Shown: piece by piece, positions 36,001 to 44,464 of the stretch | Layout: each line of letters starts with the position of its first letter | How positions within the stretch are numbered: the first letter of the stretch is position 1 | DNA from: an uncultured Planctomycetaceae bacterium | Lineage (GTDB): Bacteria; Planctomycetota; Planctomycetia; Planctomycetales; Planctomycetaceae | DNA length: 64,000 bases | Direction: 5' to 3' | Assembly: GCA_937916515.1 (NCBI GenBank) | Contig: CALFSX010000090.1 | Coordinates: 26,335-90,334, forward strand | Made by a program: the position numbers and the translations under genes | Notes under the pieces: model-generated | The model's input: only the letters and a program-made list of their open reading frames with translations | What the model was told of the DNA's origin: nothing | Databases searched by the model: none

Positions 36001-38578
36001 CGCCGTCGCGCTGGAAGAAGTCGAAGTTTCGGCCAGATGTGTAAGCAATCGCTCCGCCACCCGATGCATTCGGCGTCGCACTGTTCACGTAGAGCCGATT
36101 CAATCGTGAGTCCATCATCACGATATCCCAACCGCCAGGGCCTGTGCCGACGGTCTTTGCTCCACCGCCGCCGCTGTAATTCATTTCGTAGTTGAACGAA
36201 GGATCAATCCACAGCATCGGTCGCACTGATGAGTCATCGTCCACCAGATTGTGGTAGCCACCGATGCTACTGGCTTTTACGACTGCCACGTAGATGAAGT
36301 CACCGGCTGCCGAGGCTGGCACAAACACGTTGTCGCCAAGTCGGTCTCCGCCAGCGTTGAATTGAACAGCCGCTCCGCCGTTCGGCGTTTGCCCTGATAG
36401 CAAAGTCGGAGTTCCCGCCGCTGTCTGACCACCCCAGCTTGAAACAACGGTTCCATTTGCCAATCCCAACGAGCTGGCATCAAGTTGAACAATGCCGGCA
36501 GGCCCTGCGGCCCCGGCAAGCGTCACATCTCGCCCGGAAGCCTGAACATTGCTGACAATAACCCTCAGTGTCTCATCCAGTTCAATCGCCGAGTCACCAT
36601 TCACCGTGATGTCGATCGTTCCCGTGGTGCTGCCAGCGGGAATCGTCAACGTGCCGCTTTGCGCCACATAGTCGCTACCTGCGGTCGCCGTGCCGTCCTG
36701 AGTTGTGTAGTCAACGGAGACTGCAACATCTACTGGATTGCTGAGAGTCAGCGGGAAGCTGAGCACCGTTGTTCCGCTGTTGCCTTCCGTGACACTGGCA
36801 TTTCCGATCGAAACCGTCGCGCTGTCGTTATCCAAAATGGAGATCGTCGCGGTATCGCTGGCCGTGTTGATCAGGCTGGTTCCGGACGTAGACCCCGTCA
36901 ACTGGATGCTGATGGTTTCACTTGATTCAACGATCGAGTCATTCGCGATTCCGCCCACAATGATATCGGCGGATGTGCTGCCAGCGGGAATCGTGACAGT
37001 TCCGCTCAATGTCGCGTAATCATCACCAACCGTCGCCGTACTTGACGTCAACACAGAGTAAGTCACAACCGTATCGACGGTGGTAGCCGCGTCCAGTGTG
37101 ACAGTGAATTTTCCATCCACGGCACCGGTTTCACTGGCGTCGTTTGCCGCAGCAATACTGACCGCTACAGGACTAAGTCCGTCATAACGCGCCACGACAA
37201 AGTCACGATTCAGGAATTGATTTCCGTTCCCGTTGTTAACCGTTCCCGCAACAACGATACCGCCGTTCGGCTGAATAACGACTTCGCTGCCGGATGATGT
37301 GGCCTGAACGGTTGTTGTCACAAGGCCCGCGGTACCAAACGAGGCGTCCGCCGTGCCATCAGGATTGAACCGAGCTACTGCCAGAGCGTTGCCAACTGAA
37401 CCAGTAACGACAATCGCGCCGTCGCTTTGGACCTTCACATCGTAGACGAAATCGTTTGAACCGCCGAAATCGAGAACAACCTTGCCATCGCCGTTGAATG
37501 ACGTGTCCAGGCTGCCGTCCGTGTTGTACCTTGCCAGGGCGAAGTCATGACCGCCGCCGGTGTTTGCCAGAAAATACCCGCCGACGATGAGCTTTCCATC
37601 GCCCTGCAAAGCCATGCTCGTTGCGTAGCTCCTCCCATTTCCAAGCGACGTCGAAACGCGGCCGTCAATGTCGAATGACGTATCCAGACTGCCGTCGGAA
37701 TGGTATCTAACCACTGCAAACTTATTGTTGAGTTCCAGAGTCTGCCCGGCAACCAGAATTTTTCCATCCGACTGCACAACGACGTCGCGTGCGGCCACAT
37801 TGCCGACACCACCGTAGTTGCTGGGCACTTCGGCGGTCGTGTAAAAGGTGCGAACCAAGCCATTATTGCCGAACGATGTGTCGATCGTTCCGTCTGAATT
37901 GAACTGCTGAAGTGTAATGCCATTCGGTTGCTCGGCGCCTGGGTACCCCGACTGGCCAGCTACCAGAATCTTGCCATTTCCCAACAACGATACCGCGTAA
38001 GCCGTGTCGTACACGCCGGGATTTGTAACGACAATACCGTTCGTTCCAAAGGTCGCATCCGGACTGCCATCAGCATTGAAGCGACCAATTGCAAAGTTAC
38101 CAGCAGCACCGTTCATCGGATACGCTCTGCCAACAACAACAACCTTCCCATCTAACTGAACCGCGACATCCTGAAGGGTGTTAAATCGAGCGTCGGAAAC
38201 CTTGCCGCCGGCTGCGAATGTGGTATCCAGACTGCCGTCGGTGTTGTAGCGTGAGATGGCTCCCAGAGGCCCACCGTTCGGCTGAATTGTCCCGGCGACG
38301 ACCAGCTTGCCGTCATCCTGCAACGCAACACTGCTGGCCGAATCGCTCCAACCGGGTGTGTTGGTTACTTCAATGAAGTTAGTCGTGACGATGCCGCCGT
38401 TCCCAAAGCTCGCATCCAGGCTTCCTGCCGACAACAATGCTCGAGCTTCCAATGATTCCGTTGCTGGCTGAGTACTAATCGCGTTTCGCGTGCGTTTGCG
38501 GATGGACTTGCCCGCTCGGTGAATATTTGAAGTCTGCAGTGATTTTTTAACGAGTGTCAGCCAGGAATTGATCAGCAT
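33008..38578 (-). CDS. Giant mosaic surface protein (delta-60, Calx-beta, LamG-like, C-type lectin, VCBS, PKD, RTX)
   Basis: 1856 residues. N-terminus: basic stretch then LEARALLSA (about 43-51), a variant of the planctomycete LEPR-XLL export motif. In order: seven to eight delta-60 blades (about 52-465, each with DGSLDTSFG...GKLVVAG); Calx-beta 1 (about 470-585); Calx-beta 2 (about 588-910) interrupted by a LamG-like domain (about 693-895); a cadherin-like domain (913-1012); a VCBS-like domain (about 1016-1312) interrupted by a C-type-lectin-like domain (about 1142-1290); two VCBS repeats (about 1313-1510); a PKD-like domain (1512-1607); Gly-Ser-Asp expansions (about 1648-1720); RTX nonapeptides GGxGxD (about 1738-1795); and a C-terminal Asp-rich tail. 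It is probably secreted or cell-surface, calcium-binding and adhesive. No catalytic motif was seen. The terminator behind it suggests a single-gene transcript end. Confidence 0.85.
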   Translation of the reverse strand: MLINSWLTLVKKSLQTSNIHRAGKSIRKRTRNAISTQPATESLEARALLSAGSLDASFGNGGIVTTNFIEVTNTPGWSDSASSVALQDDGKLVVAGTIQPNGGPLGAISRYNTDGSLDTTFAAGGKVSDARFNTLQDVAVQLDGKVVVVGRAYPMNGAAGNFAIGRFNADGSPDATFGTNGIVVTNPGVYDTAYAVSLLGNGKILVAGQSGYPGAEQPNGITLQQFNSDGTIDTSFGNNGLVRTFYTTAEVPSNYGGVGNVAARDVVVQSDGKILVAGQTLELNNKFAVVRYHSDGSLDTSFDIDGRVSTSLGNGRSYATSMALQGDGKLIVGGYFLANTGGGHDFALARYNTDGSLDTSFNGDGKVVLDFGGSNDFVYDVKVQSDGAIVVTGSVGNALAVARFNPDGTADASFGTAGLVTTTVQATSSGSEVVIQPNGGIVVAGTVNNGNGNQFLNRDFVVARYDGLSPVAVSIAAANDASETGAVDGKFTVTLDAATTVDTVVTYSVLTSSTATVGDDYATLSGTVTIPAGSTSADIIVGGIANDSIVESSETISIQLTGSTSGTSLINTASDTATISILDNDSATVSIGNASVTEGNSGTTVLSFPLTLSNPVDVAVSVDYTTQDGTATAGSDYVAQSGTLTIPAGSTTGTIDITVNGDSAIELDETLRVIVSNVQASGRDVTLAGAAGPAGIVQLDASSLGLANGTVVSSWGGQTAAGTPTLLSGQTPNGGAAVQFNAGGDRLGDNVFVPASAAGDFIYVAVVKASSIGGYHNLVDDDSSVRPMLWIDPSFNYEMNYSGGGGAKTVGTGPGGWDIVMMDSRLNRLYVNSATPNASGGGAIAYTSGRNFDFFQRDGGQTFQGLVAEARIYNDRAAFGGDFAALYNELQTKWFGSGLGSSVGVGTIVNDDFNTPPTANGDDLSTDEDNTVSFSVLGNDMDAENNIVASLTAAISSPAAGVLTDNGNGSFTFNPNGAFESLAAGESTQVSFDYQIEDAYGETSTATVTITIDGVNDVPVINGGRLAGTITESADSAPGVDAAPVPATGNVTFHDPDLLDNPSVSIVNSTVTSSTLTLTATQQSALLDNLTLGSVNFSGGEGSVDWTYAATNSEIDFLSANDSVELTYSVEVNDQSGGAISFQGHTYAFIPHYNLQSFAAVNAAAASLTLNGMQGYLATITSAAENAFLYSTFRSQILAEAAVHNDNYPQAWVGGYSPTASTNPNSGWQWSNGEAWGYTNWRAGEPNGWNGSNASAMQMDFASSSNGGVDGWNDTPTTWHGIEGYIVEWSTDASGATDAVDIVITINGTNDAATISGDSTGDMTEDGSGDSGILTVTDVDNAENVFRPVTNAAGTYGTFSVNAAGNWSYTRTSNLDAMNAGDVLTDSFTVVSADGTASDTVTVTINGVNDAASISGDNTGSLTEDEAGDSGVMAVSDLDDGEDVFVVQTGTVGTYGSFDIDADGNWSYTRTADLQFLAVGESVTDSFTVVSLDGTATATATVIITITGENDAPTITVSSVYDDVCDASADGVVSISGVLTDVDASDEHTATVNWGDDTTEESLSVDELADTLAGTRTHTYAAGGIYTITVTVNDDQGGTAVATTTAVVQGVGVVDGTLYIIGTDGRDKVDLKFNEKKDELKVNVQLDQGGRRGGSDGGSDGGKDKRKGGSDGGSDGGRDAIKATFDISAIDRIVAYLCEGDDQYNGGSDGGSDGGSDGGRDSGRGNGRPSAAAISQFVFGGGGDDNIQGGRGNDVLSGGSGKDNIKGGSGADIIIGGTGKDNLQGGRGNDLIIGGSTENEDDLFALDQALAAWSTDDLNTALSYVGNVIDDNDKDDLFGEQGDDYLYYGRGDRRRS
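33420..33635 (-). repeat. In-frame GGSDGG microrepeats inside the giant gene
   Basis: Three clusters of tandem 9-12 base units encoding GGSDGGSDGG lie at about 33605-33635, 33550-33590 and 33420-33470. They are separated by unique sequence. They keep frame, so they are coding expansions rather than CRISPR or satellite DNA. They interrupt the segment that in related planctomycete proteins forms loops just before the RTX array. Confidence 0.8.
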
Positions 38579-38843
38579 GGTCGGGCCCTAATGAAGTGAT
38601 TTCGCCTATGACCACTTCAATAAAGCTCTCCGTGCGACAGCGTCAGAATTACAATCTGAACGCTTCTCCTGTCGAAGTGAAATGGTCCCTATTCGGGTAA
38701 CCACCGTTTGCGCCGCAATTGTGCCAAAAATTTTTTTATTGCAGTAAATGCTGGGTTTTGTTGGAGTTTTCGTATCGCAACAACACGTGACCTGCCGCTA
38801 CCAAGCAACATCCAACTTTACTGCGAAACACCAGAATTGGGCA

Positions 38844-41800
38844 CTACTTGCTCGATTCGTCAATGGCTCGGTTTCGCTTAGCCAGCCATTTTGCGGCGTC
38901 TTCGGGACGGTTTTGCGACTTCAGTGATTCGACCAATTGGTCGATCAATGTGTCGCAGCGGCCAGCGGCGTCCCTGGGGCCATCTGCCAGATGCAACTGT
39001 ATGCCCTCGATCGCCGCAACCAGGAACGGTTCTGCAGCATCGTACTGTTCCTGCTTAAGCAGCGATTCACCAAGCATTCCGGTGATCTCGAAGGTGCCCC
39101 AATCTTCAGGAGCAAGCTTCTGCCGAATGTTCACGCTTTCGCGCAGCAGCGGTTCTGCTTCGATCATTCGATTCGACCGTAGTAAAATCACTCCGATTGT
39201 CGCCAGCGGTTTCGCCAGTTTCGTGCTGTCGGCGGGGTGCGATTTGCGAGCGTCTTCAACAAGTAGCGGAAGTAATTCCAAAGCATCTTCGGTCTTTCCA
39301 GCTTGCAGACGGCAATCCAACAGTTCAATGCCAACAAACTTGACCGAAGGCACATCCGGTACCGCACGATAGACTTCTTCCAGCAAAGGAAGTGCCTCTT
39401 CCAGCCGCCCGGCATCACGATAGTTGACTCCCAGATTTGCGATATTCGAGAGTGTTGTTGGATGACCCCGACCGGATTTCGCAACCCAATAGTCAACCAC
39501 GTCTTCGAATAAAGGCACCGATCGATCCAGTTGTTTTGCTTTCCAATACCCAACGGCAAGATTCTGCTTGATAGTGATCGTTGTTGAGTGATCTTCCCCC
39601 AGAATCTCCAACGCCAGCTTCAGACACTCTTCGTTCATCAGCTGAGATTCTTCCGTCTTACCCAGCGCACTCAGGCCAGCCGCTACGTTCGCCTTGCTCG
39701 ACAAAATCACGGGATGGCTTGTCCCAAATATGGTCGTCCGCAGTGCCAGAGCTTCCTGAAACAACGGCAACGCTTTGTCGTGGTCTCCAGCGACGCGATA
39801 GGTCATCGCCAAGTCACTGGCCGCATGAGCAACATTGGGATGCTCATCGCCGAATGCCTTTCGTGTTAACCCCAATAGCTGTTCGGACAGCGGAATCAAC
39901 TTATCCAGCTGGCGCTGGCTGCGATAAAGCCCCGCCAGGCGAGACATGGCATAGATCGTACTGGGATGTTCGGTGCCGTAGTTTTCTGTCGCCCATGCGA
40001 CCCCCTTCTCAATCAATGGTTGAGCCTTTTCGTATTGGCCTGATGCGGTGTATAGCTCAGCCAGCTTTTCGCGTGTGTTATGAACATCCGGATGATTCTC
40101 ACCCAAATGTTCTGCCTGCAGCGCAAGCGTTTCTTCCAAAAGCGGCACTGCTTTTTCCGGCTGATTCAGGGCGTTCATTGCCAATGCAAGGTCATACTTA
40201 TTCGACAGAACGATTTGCCCGCTGGGGCCATGCAATGAAGTCAGTCCGGCAAGAGTTTCCTGAAGCAGTTCAACAGCTTTCGCAGAATCGCCCGTTTTTT
40301 GCAGAATCTTAGCCAGCCTGCGCTTGCTGCGCAGAACATGGGAGTGATCCTGCCCAAGCAGTGCAATCTTCTTTTCAAGAACCTCTTCCGCCAACGGTAG
40401 CGCCAGGTCGTACTGTCCATTTTCATACAAAGCAAGAACCAGCAAATACTGTTCGGCAAGCGTATCGACGTGATCTTTCCCGAAGACATCAGCGAATAAC
40501 GCAGTGCTTTGCTGGAACGATTCGATCGCTTCTGGAAACGCACCCAGGTTGATGTAACTCTGACCGACGATATTCAGCAATCTTGCTTTCGTCTGCGGCT
40601 CCAGGTCCATTCGAGTTTTCAGTTTCTCGGCCGCGCGATCAAGCAGGTCGCGAAGAGTGCTGTCTTTGTTAAGTCCGGACTTTCCACCGTCGTCAAAATC
40701 CAGTCGCCCCTCCAGACTGGTGAGTGCCAGAAAGTCTTTGATCACAAAATCCGCAATTGCTTCGGCGTGTTTACGTTCAGCAGCTTCATTCTTCCGGGCT
40801 TCTTCCTTGGCAAGCAGTTCTTCCTGAGCAGCCTTTTCCTGCTTCTTTGCTTCAAGCAGTCCCCATGTCGTTCCAACAATACCTGCAGTCATTGTTACCA
40901 GCAGCAACCCCGCAGCGACAACCTGTACTTTGTGTCGTTTGACAAATTTTTGCAGCCGATAAGTTCTGCTCGGCGGACGGGCTTCGACCACCTCGCCGGC
41001 AAGATACCGCTCGACGTCCAGCCCCAAACCGCTCACAGTTTCGTAACGACGAGCACGGTCCTTGTCGATCGCCTTCAAGGCAATCCAGTCGAGCTCTCCA
41101 CGCAGCATCGGAGCAAGTTTTTGCGGATCAATGTTACGATTGGCCGCAATCTTCGCCAGCGAGACTGAAGAAATCGCTTTGGTGCTGGGGCGAGGCGAAT
41201 CGACTTCACGAATCAGCCGCAGCAACTCCAGAATCGCACCACGTGGCACGCTGTCCGCATCATGAGGAGGCGAGCCCACCAGCAGCTCGTATAACACGAT
41301 GCCCAATGCGTAAACGTCGGTGCGAGTATCGATGTCCATCGAACCAGGGTCGGCCTGTTCTGGAGACATATAGGCAGGCGTTCCTACAATCATGGCTGTT
41401 GCCGCCAGACTGTGTTCAGATAACCTTTGATCGATCGCCTTCGCAACGCCAAAGTCAATCACCTTGGGGCGTGGCAGACCGTCCGCTACCGTCACCAGAA
41501 TATTTCCAGGCTTTAGATCACGATGAATAATTCCCTTGGAATGAGCGTGCTGCACCGCGCGACAGACTGAAACAAACAACTGCAATCGAGATCGCACGTC
41601 CAAAGACTGCTCGTCACAGTAACGAGTAATCGGAACACCGCGAACCAGTTCCATCACAAAGTACGGAAGCCCGGTTTCCGTTTGCCCGCCATCATAGACA
41701 CGAGCGATGCCAGGATGGTCCATCATCGCCAGCGACTGTCGCTCGATATCAAATCGAGCCTGCACGGCTGTCGAATCCATCCCACCTTTGATGAACTTAA

Positions 41801-42281
41801 TCGCCACCTGCCGAGTGACAGGTTCATGCTGATCGGCCAGATAAACCGACCCCATTCCACCTTCGCCAACCAGCTCCAAAATCGTATAGCGATCATCAAT
41901 GACAGTCCCTTCAGGGAGAGGCAAGTTCCAGCTTTGCCCTCCCGACCCGCTTTTCTTCGCGTTGTCACCATAAGAACCGGCCATGGACGGATGGGCGCGC
42001 TCTGCTTTCAGCAATCGGTGGATCTGTTCATGAAACTCGGGAAACCGAGCCAGATAGTCGATGGCTTCAGGTATCGAAGATTGTTGCCGGCGCCATTCCA
42101 ATTCAATCGCAAACAACTCACAAAAAAGCGGCGTCCTGATTTCAGCCGAAGCCTCTTCCAGAAATTGCTCGATGCTTGCGGATTCGTCAGTACGCAATGC
42201 TGCCTCGAACGCTTCCGAGGCCAAATGCAGATTGCGTAACTGTTCGTCATCAAGATCGTCGAACGGGTTCGGATCATTCAT
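38844..42281 (-). CDS. Ser/Thr protein kinase with C-terminal TPR repeats
   Basis: 1145 residues. Kinase domain about 131-410: Gly loop GEGGMGSVY (139-147), catalytic Lys162, HRDLKPGN (253-260, Asp255), DFG (276-278) and the activation segment up to GTPAYMSPEQ. A single membrane segment (about 452-472, VVAAGLLLVTMTAGIVGTTWG) puts the kinase inside and the rest outside or in the periplasm. After a Lys/Glu-rich coiled stretch, about a dozen TPR-like units (about 560-1130) follow, with repeats such as ALPLFQEALALR and the FG.....HP..... pattern of kinesin-light-chain TPRs. The start is preceded by GGAG and overlaps the ECF gene by 8 bp. ECF-kinase pairs are a known planctomycete signalling arrangement. 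Confidence 0.93.
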   Translation of the reverse strand: MNDPNPFDDLDDEQLRNLHLASEAFEAALRTDESASIEQFLEEASAEIRTPLFCELFAIELEWRRQQSSIPEAIDYLARFPEFHEQIHRLLKAERAHPSMAGSYGDNAKKSGSGGQSWNLPLPEGTVIDDRYTILELVGEGGMGSVYLADQHEPVTRQVAIKFIKGGMDSTAVQARFDIERQSLAMMDHPGIARVYDGGQTETGLPYFVMELVRGVPITRYCDEQSLDVRSRLQLFVSVCRAVQHAHSKGIIHRDLKPGNILVTVADGLPRPKVIDFGVAKAIDQRLSEHSLAATAMIVGTPAYMSPEQADPGSMDIDTRTDVYALGIVLYELLVGSPPHDADSVPRGAILELLRLIREVDSPRPSTKAISSVSLAKIAANRNIDPQKLAPMLRGELDWIALKAIDKDRARRYETVSGLGLDVERYLAGEVVEARPPSRTYRLQKFVKRHKVQVVAAGLLLVTMTAGIVGTTWGLLEAKKQEKAAQEELLAKEEARKNEAAERKHAEAIADFVIKDFLALTSLEGRLDFDDGGKSGLNKDSTLRDLLDRAAEKLKTRMDLEPQTKARLLNIVGQSYINLGAFPEAIESFQQSTALFADVFGKDHVDTLAEQYLLVLALYENGQYDLALPLAEEVLEKKIALLGQDHSHVLRSKRRLAKILQKTGDSAKAVELLQETLAGLTSLHGPSGQIVLSNKYDLALAMNALNQPEKAVPLLEETLALQAEHLGENHPDVHNTREKLAELYTASGQYEKAQPLIEKGVAWATENYGTEHPSTIYAMSRLAGLYRSQRQLDKLIPLSEQLLGLTRKAFGDEHPNVAHAASDLAMTYRVAGDHDKALPLFQEALALRTTIFGTSHPVILSSKANVAAGLSALGKTEESQLMNEECLKLALEILGEDHSTTITIKQNLAVGYWKAKQLDRSVPLFEDVVDYWVAKSGRGHPTTLSNIANLGVNYRDAGRLEEALPLLEEVYRAVPDVPSVKFVGIELLDCRLQAGKTEDALELLPLLVEDARKSHPADSTKLAKPLATIGVILLRSNRMIEAEPLLRESVNIRQKLAPEDWGTFEITGMLGESLLKQEQYDAAEPFLVAAIEGIQLHLADGPRDAAGRCDTLIDQLVESLKSQNRPEDAAKWLAKRNRAIDESSK

Positions 42282-42890
42282 TCAACAACTCCATTCCGAT
42301 CAACTGCCGTCGAATAATCTCAAGTCTTCTCTGAACCGTTCGTCGCGAGCAGTCTGTCTTTGCAGCGATCTCCGCATCGGTCATGCCCTCCATCTTCAGC
42401 AACACAACCTGCTCCAGCAAAGGATCACGCAACGCGTCGAACAGAGTTTGGCACGTCTCAGCAAACTCTGCCGCAAATTCGGGAGTTGGTTCGCGCGAGG
42501 CCATACTTGTCCCGCCAATGTCGATCACTGAACGATCAAGATAGTCAAACACAGAATCCGTCACTGTACGTCTAATATCCCGACGTTGCTGACGGTCGAA
42601 TCGATGACGGTTGGAAATCTTCTGAGTCGTCATGACCAGCATTAGCCCCCACAGACTATTGCGGTCGTGGAGTTCCGGAAACCTGCCAGTCGCCATGCCT
42701 TCGCAAACGCTGCGAAACATGCTGAGGGCCGCATCTTCTTCGTCGTATACCTTGCGGGTGCGGAATGCAGTTTCGCTCGGGCCATCGCGCAGAGTCGCGC
42801 AGCAAAGTGCTCCCAAACACCGCGAGCAGCAGATTCGTCTGCCGTTCGAAGCTGCTCGATCCAAACAGACACCGGGTCGTCATCATTCAT
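42274..42890 (-). CDS. ECF-type sigma factor, interrupted by an apparent -1 frameshift
   Basis: Two overlapping frames together give a normal planctomycete ECF sigma factor of about 204 residues. Frame A (from ATG at 42890) encodes the region 2 start: MNDDDPVSVWIEQLRTADES and RLCAMARAKLHSAPAR (to residue 47). Frame B continues with VYDEEDAALSMFRSVCEG, SLWGLMLVMTTQKISNRHR (region 2) and the region 4 helix-turn-helix MTDAEIAAKTDCSRRTVQRRLEIIRRQL. The switch falls at about 42750, where one base appears to be missing. No slippery heptamer is visible. It may be a sequencing error, a recent inactivation, or, less likely, a programmed shift. The downstream part alone, from TTG at 42864, would lack the true N-terminus. 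The gene overlaps the kinase start by 8 bp. Confidence 0.8.
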
Positions 42891-43466
42891 TCGCGCGATC
42901 TATAACGCTGTTCTGGTTGCAAAGTTGGCGGTTTTAACTGGGTCTGCACATACATGCAAACTGGCCCCACGTACCGCCATGTGCGACGTATGGGAATGCA
43001 CGGAACACTCGAAATCAACCCTCAAACATTCACACGCCGAGTTGCAAGTAGTGCCTGGGGTGACTTTCTGCACCAAACATAACGGCACGTTGCCGCAAAG
43101 AAACGCATTCTTAAGTGTTGCAAACTCAAGCCAAATGCAGACAAATTGCCGGACCACTCCTTCAGGAAAACAAATGTGCAGCACCGAAGCGACTAAAACA
43201 GTCCGACATTCCTCGCAAAAAATCACAGCCAGCCCCTACATCAAGCGTCTTTGTTTGGAGCTCGAAACTCTGGCAACACCTTTGCCATTGCCGGGAACTT
43301 CGGTTACGTTGAAGCTCTGTGAATCTTGTGAAAACAGGAATTCATCAATAAATCATCGTGAAAATTGCTATCCCGAAGACTTCGTTCGCCTGATCGATTT
43401 TCGACATCGCCTTGATTCGCATTCTGATTTTCAACTGTATCTGCATCTAATTGGAGACAATCCACC
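42891..43466. other. Divergent intergenic region
   Basis: 576 bases between the ECF gene (minus) and the ThuA gene (plus), so it must hold both promoters. Short open frames here (for example 42900-43226 minus) lack family similarity. No repeat or RNA gene was recognised. Confidence 0.5.
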
Positions 43467-44351
43467 GTGATTCGAATTGTTCGTACATTCGTCGCACTAA
43501 CCGCGGCATTGCTGATGACCGCCGTTTTGCCTGCGGCTGAGCCGATGAAGGCTTTGATTGTTGATGGTCAAAACAACCACAAGGCCTGGCCAGAAACAAC
43601 GAAAAGGATGAAAAGCTACCTGGAAGAAACCAAGCTATTCACCGTCGATGTTGCCACCGCGGCGCCAAAAGGAACAGATCCGAACTTTAAGCCCAACTTC
43701 AGCGACTACGCCGTCGTCATCAACAACTTCGGCCACGGTGCAGCGCCCTGGCCAACGGCAACTCAGGAAGCGTTTGAAAAGTACATCAGCGAAGGTGGAG
43801 CCATGGTTGTCGTTCATGCAGCCGACAACTCGTTTCCTGAATGGCCAGCCTACAACGAAATGATCGGCCTCGGCGGTTGGGGTGGGCGTAGCGAAAAAAG
43901 TGGCCCCTACGTCTACACAAACGACAAAGGCGACATCATTCGCGACACATCACCCGGCAAAGGTGGTAACCATGGAGCTCAATGGGAATTCCCCGTTGTT
44001 ATCCGAGACAAGGACCACCCAATCACAAATGGAATGCCCGTAGAATGGCTGCATGCCAAAGACGAACTCTACGACCAACTGCGTGGCCCCGCAAAAAACA
44101 TGGAGATTCTGGCAACCGCTGAATCACAGGTTACCAACCGACACGAGCCTATGATCTTTACGGTGAAGTACGGCAAAGGCCGAATCTTCCACACACCGAT
44201 GGGACATGCTGAGTACTCAGTTGAATGCGTTGGATTCATCGCGACCCTGCAGCGTGGCGCCGAATGGGCGGCAACCGGAAAAGTGACTCAGGACATCCCT
44301 GCCGATTTCCCAACTGCAGATAAGTCCAGCAGTCGAGCCTACGAGAAGTAG
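43467..44351 (+). CDS. Secreted ThuA-domain protein
   Basis: 294 residues, GTG start. A signal peptide (1 to about 23, ending PAAE) leads to a single ThuA domain: MKALIVDGQNNHKAW (about 27-41), GGAMVVVHAADNSFPEW, a His-rich core, GAQWEFPVVIRDKDHPI and TPMGHAEYS. ThuA-like domains have a class I glutamine-amidotransferase fold, and some act on sugars such as trehalose or as glycosidases; the present substrate is unknown. It is followed by a clear terminator, so it is probably a single-gene transcript. Confidence 0.88.
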   Translation: MIRIVRTFVALTAALLMTAVLPAAEPMKALIVDGQNNHKAWPETTKRMKSYLEETKLFTVDVATAAPKGTDPNFKPNFSDYAVVINNFGHGAAPWPTATQEAFEKYISEGGAMVVVHAADNSFPEWPAYNEMIGLGGWGGRSEKSGPYVYTNDKGDIIRDTSPGKGGNHGAQWEFPVVIRDKDHPITNGMPVEWLHAKDELYDQLRGPAKNMEILATAESQVTNRHEPMIFTVKYGKGRIFHTPMGHAEYSVECVGFIATLQRGAEWAATGKVTQDIPADFPTADKSSSRAYEK

Positions 44352-44388
44352 CTGACTCTGTCCTTGATTGACACAATGTGAATCACCT

Positions 44389-44433
44389 CGCCCGCCTTGT
44401 GCAATCGACTATTGCCTGAGGCGGGCGTTTTCT
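44389..44433 (+). terminator. Intrinsic terminator after the ThuA gene
   Basis: Stem CGCCCGCCT (44389-44397) and AGGCGGGCG (44419-44427), 21-base loop, followed by TTTTCT. It lies 38 bp behind the stop codon and ends before the acylase gene start. Confidence 0.8.
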
Positions 44434-44464
44434 ATCTGCAAAGCCTGAAAAGCGAATATAGCAC

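Noticed and set aside
38711..38727. Sigma-54-like site (TTGGCAC on the minus strand, then GC at the -12 spacing) before the giant gene
   Set aside because: GG and GC spacing fits but the -12 part reads CGGCG rather than TTGCA; too weak to call.
42740..42760. Programmed -1 frameshift in the ECF gene
   Set aside because: No X-XXY-YYZ slippery heptamer and no strong downstream structure was found; an indel is a simpler explanation.
42667..43470. 267-codon plus-strand open frame over the ECF gene and the following gap
   Set aside because: The first part is antisense to the sigma factor and the remainder is low in similarity to any protein.
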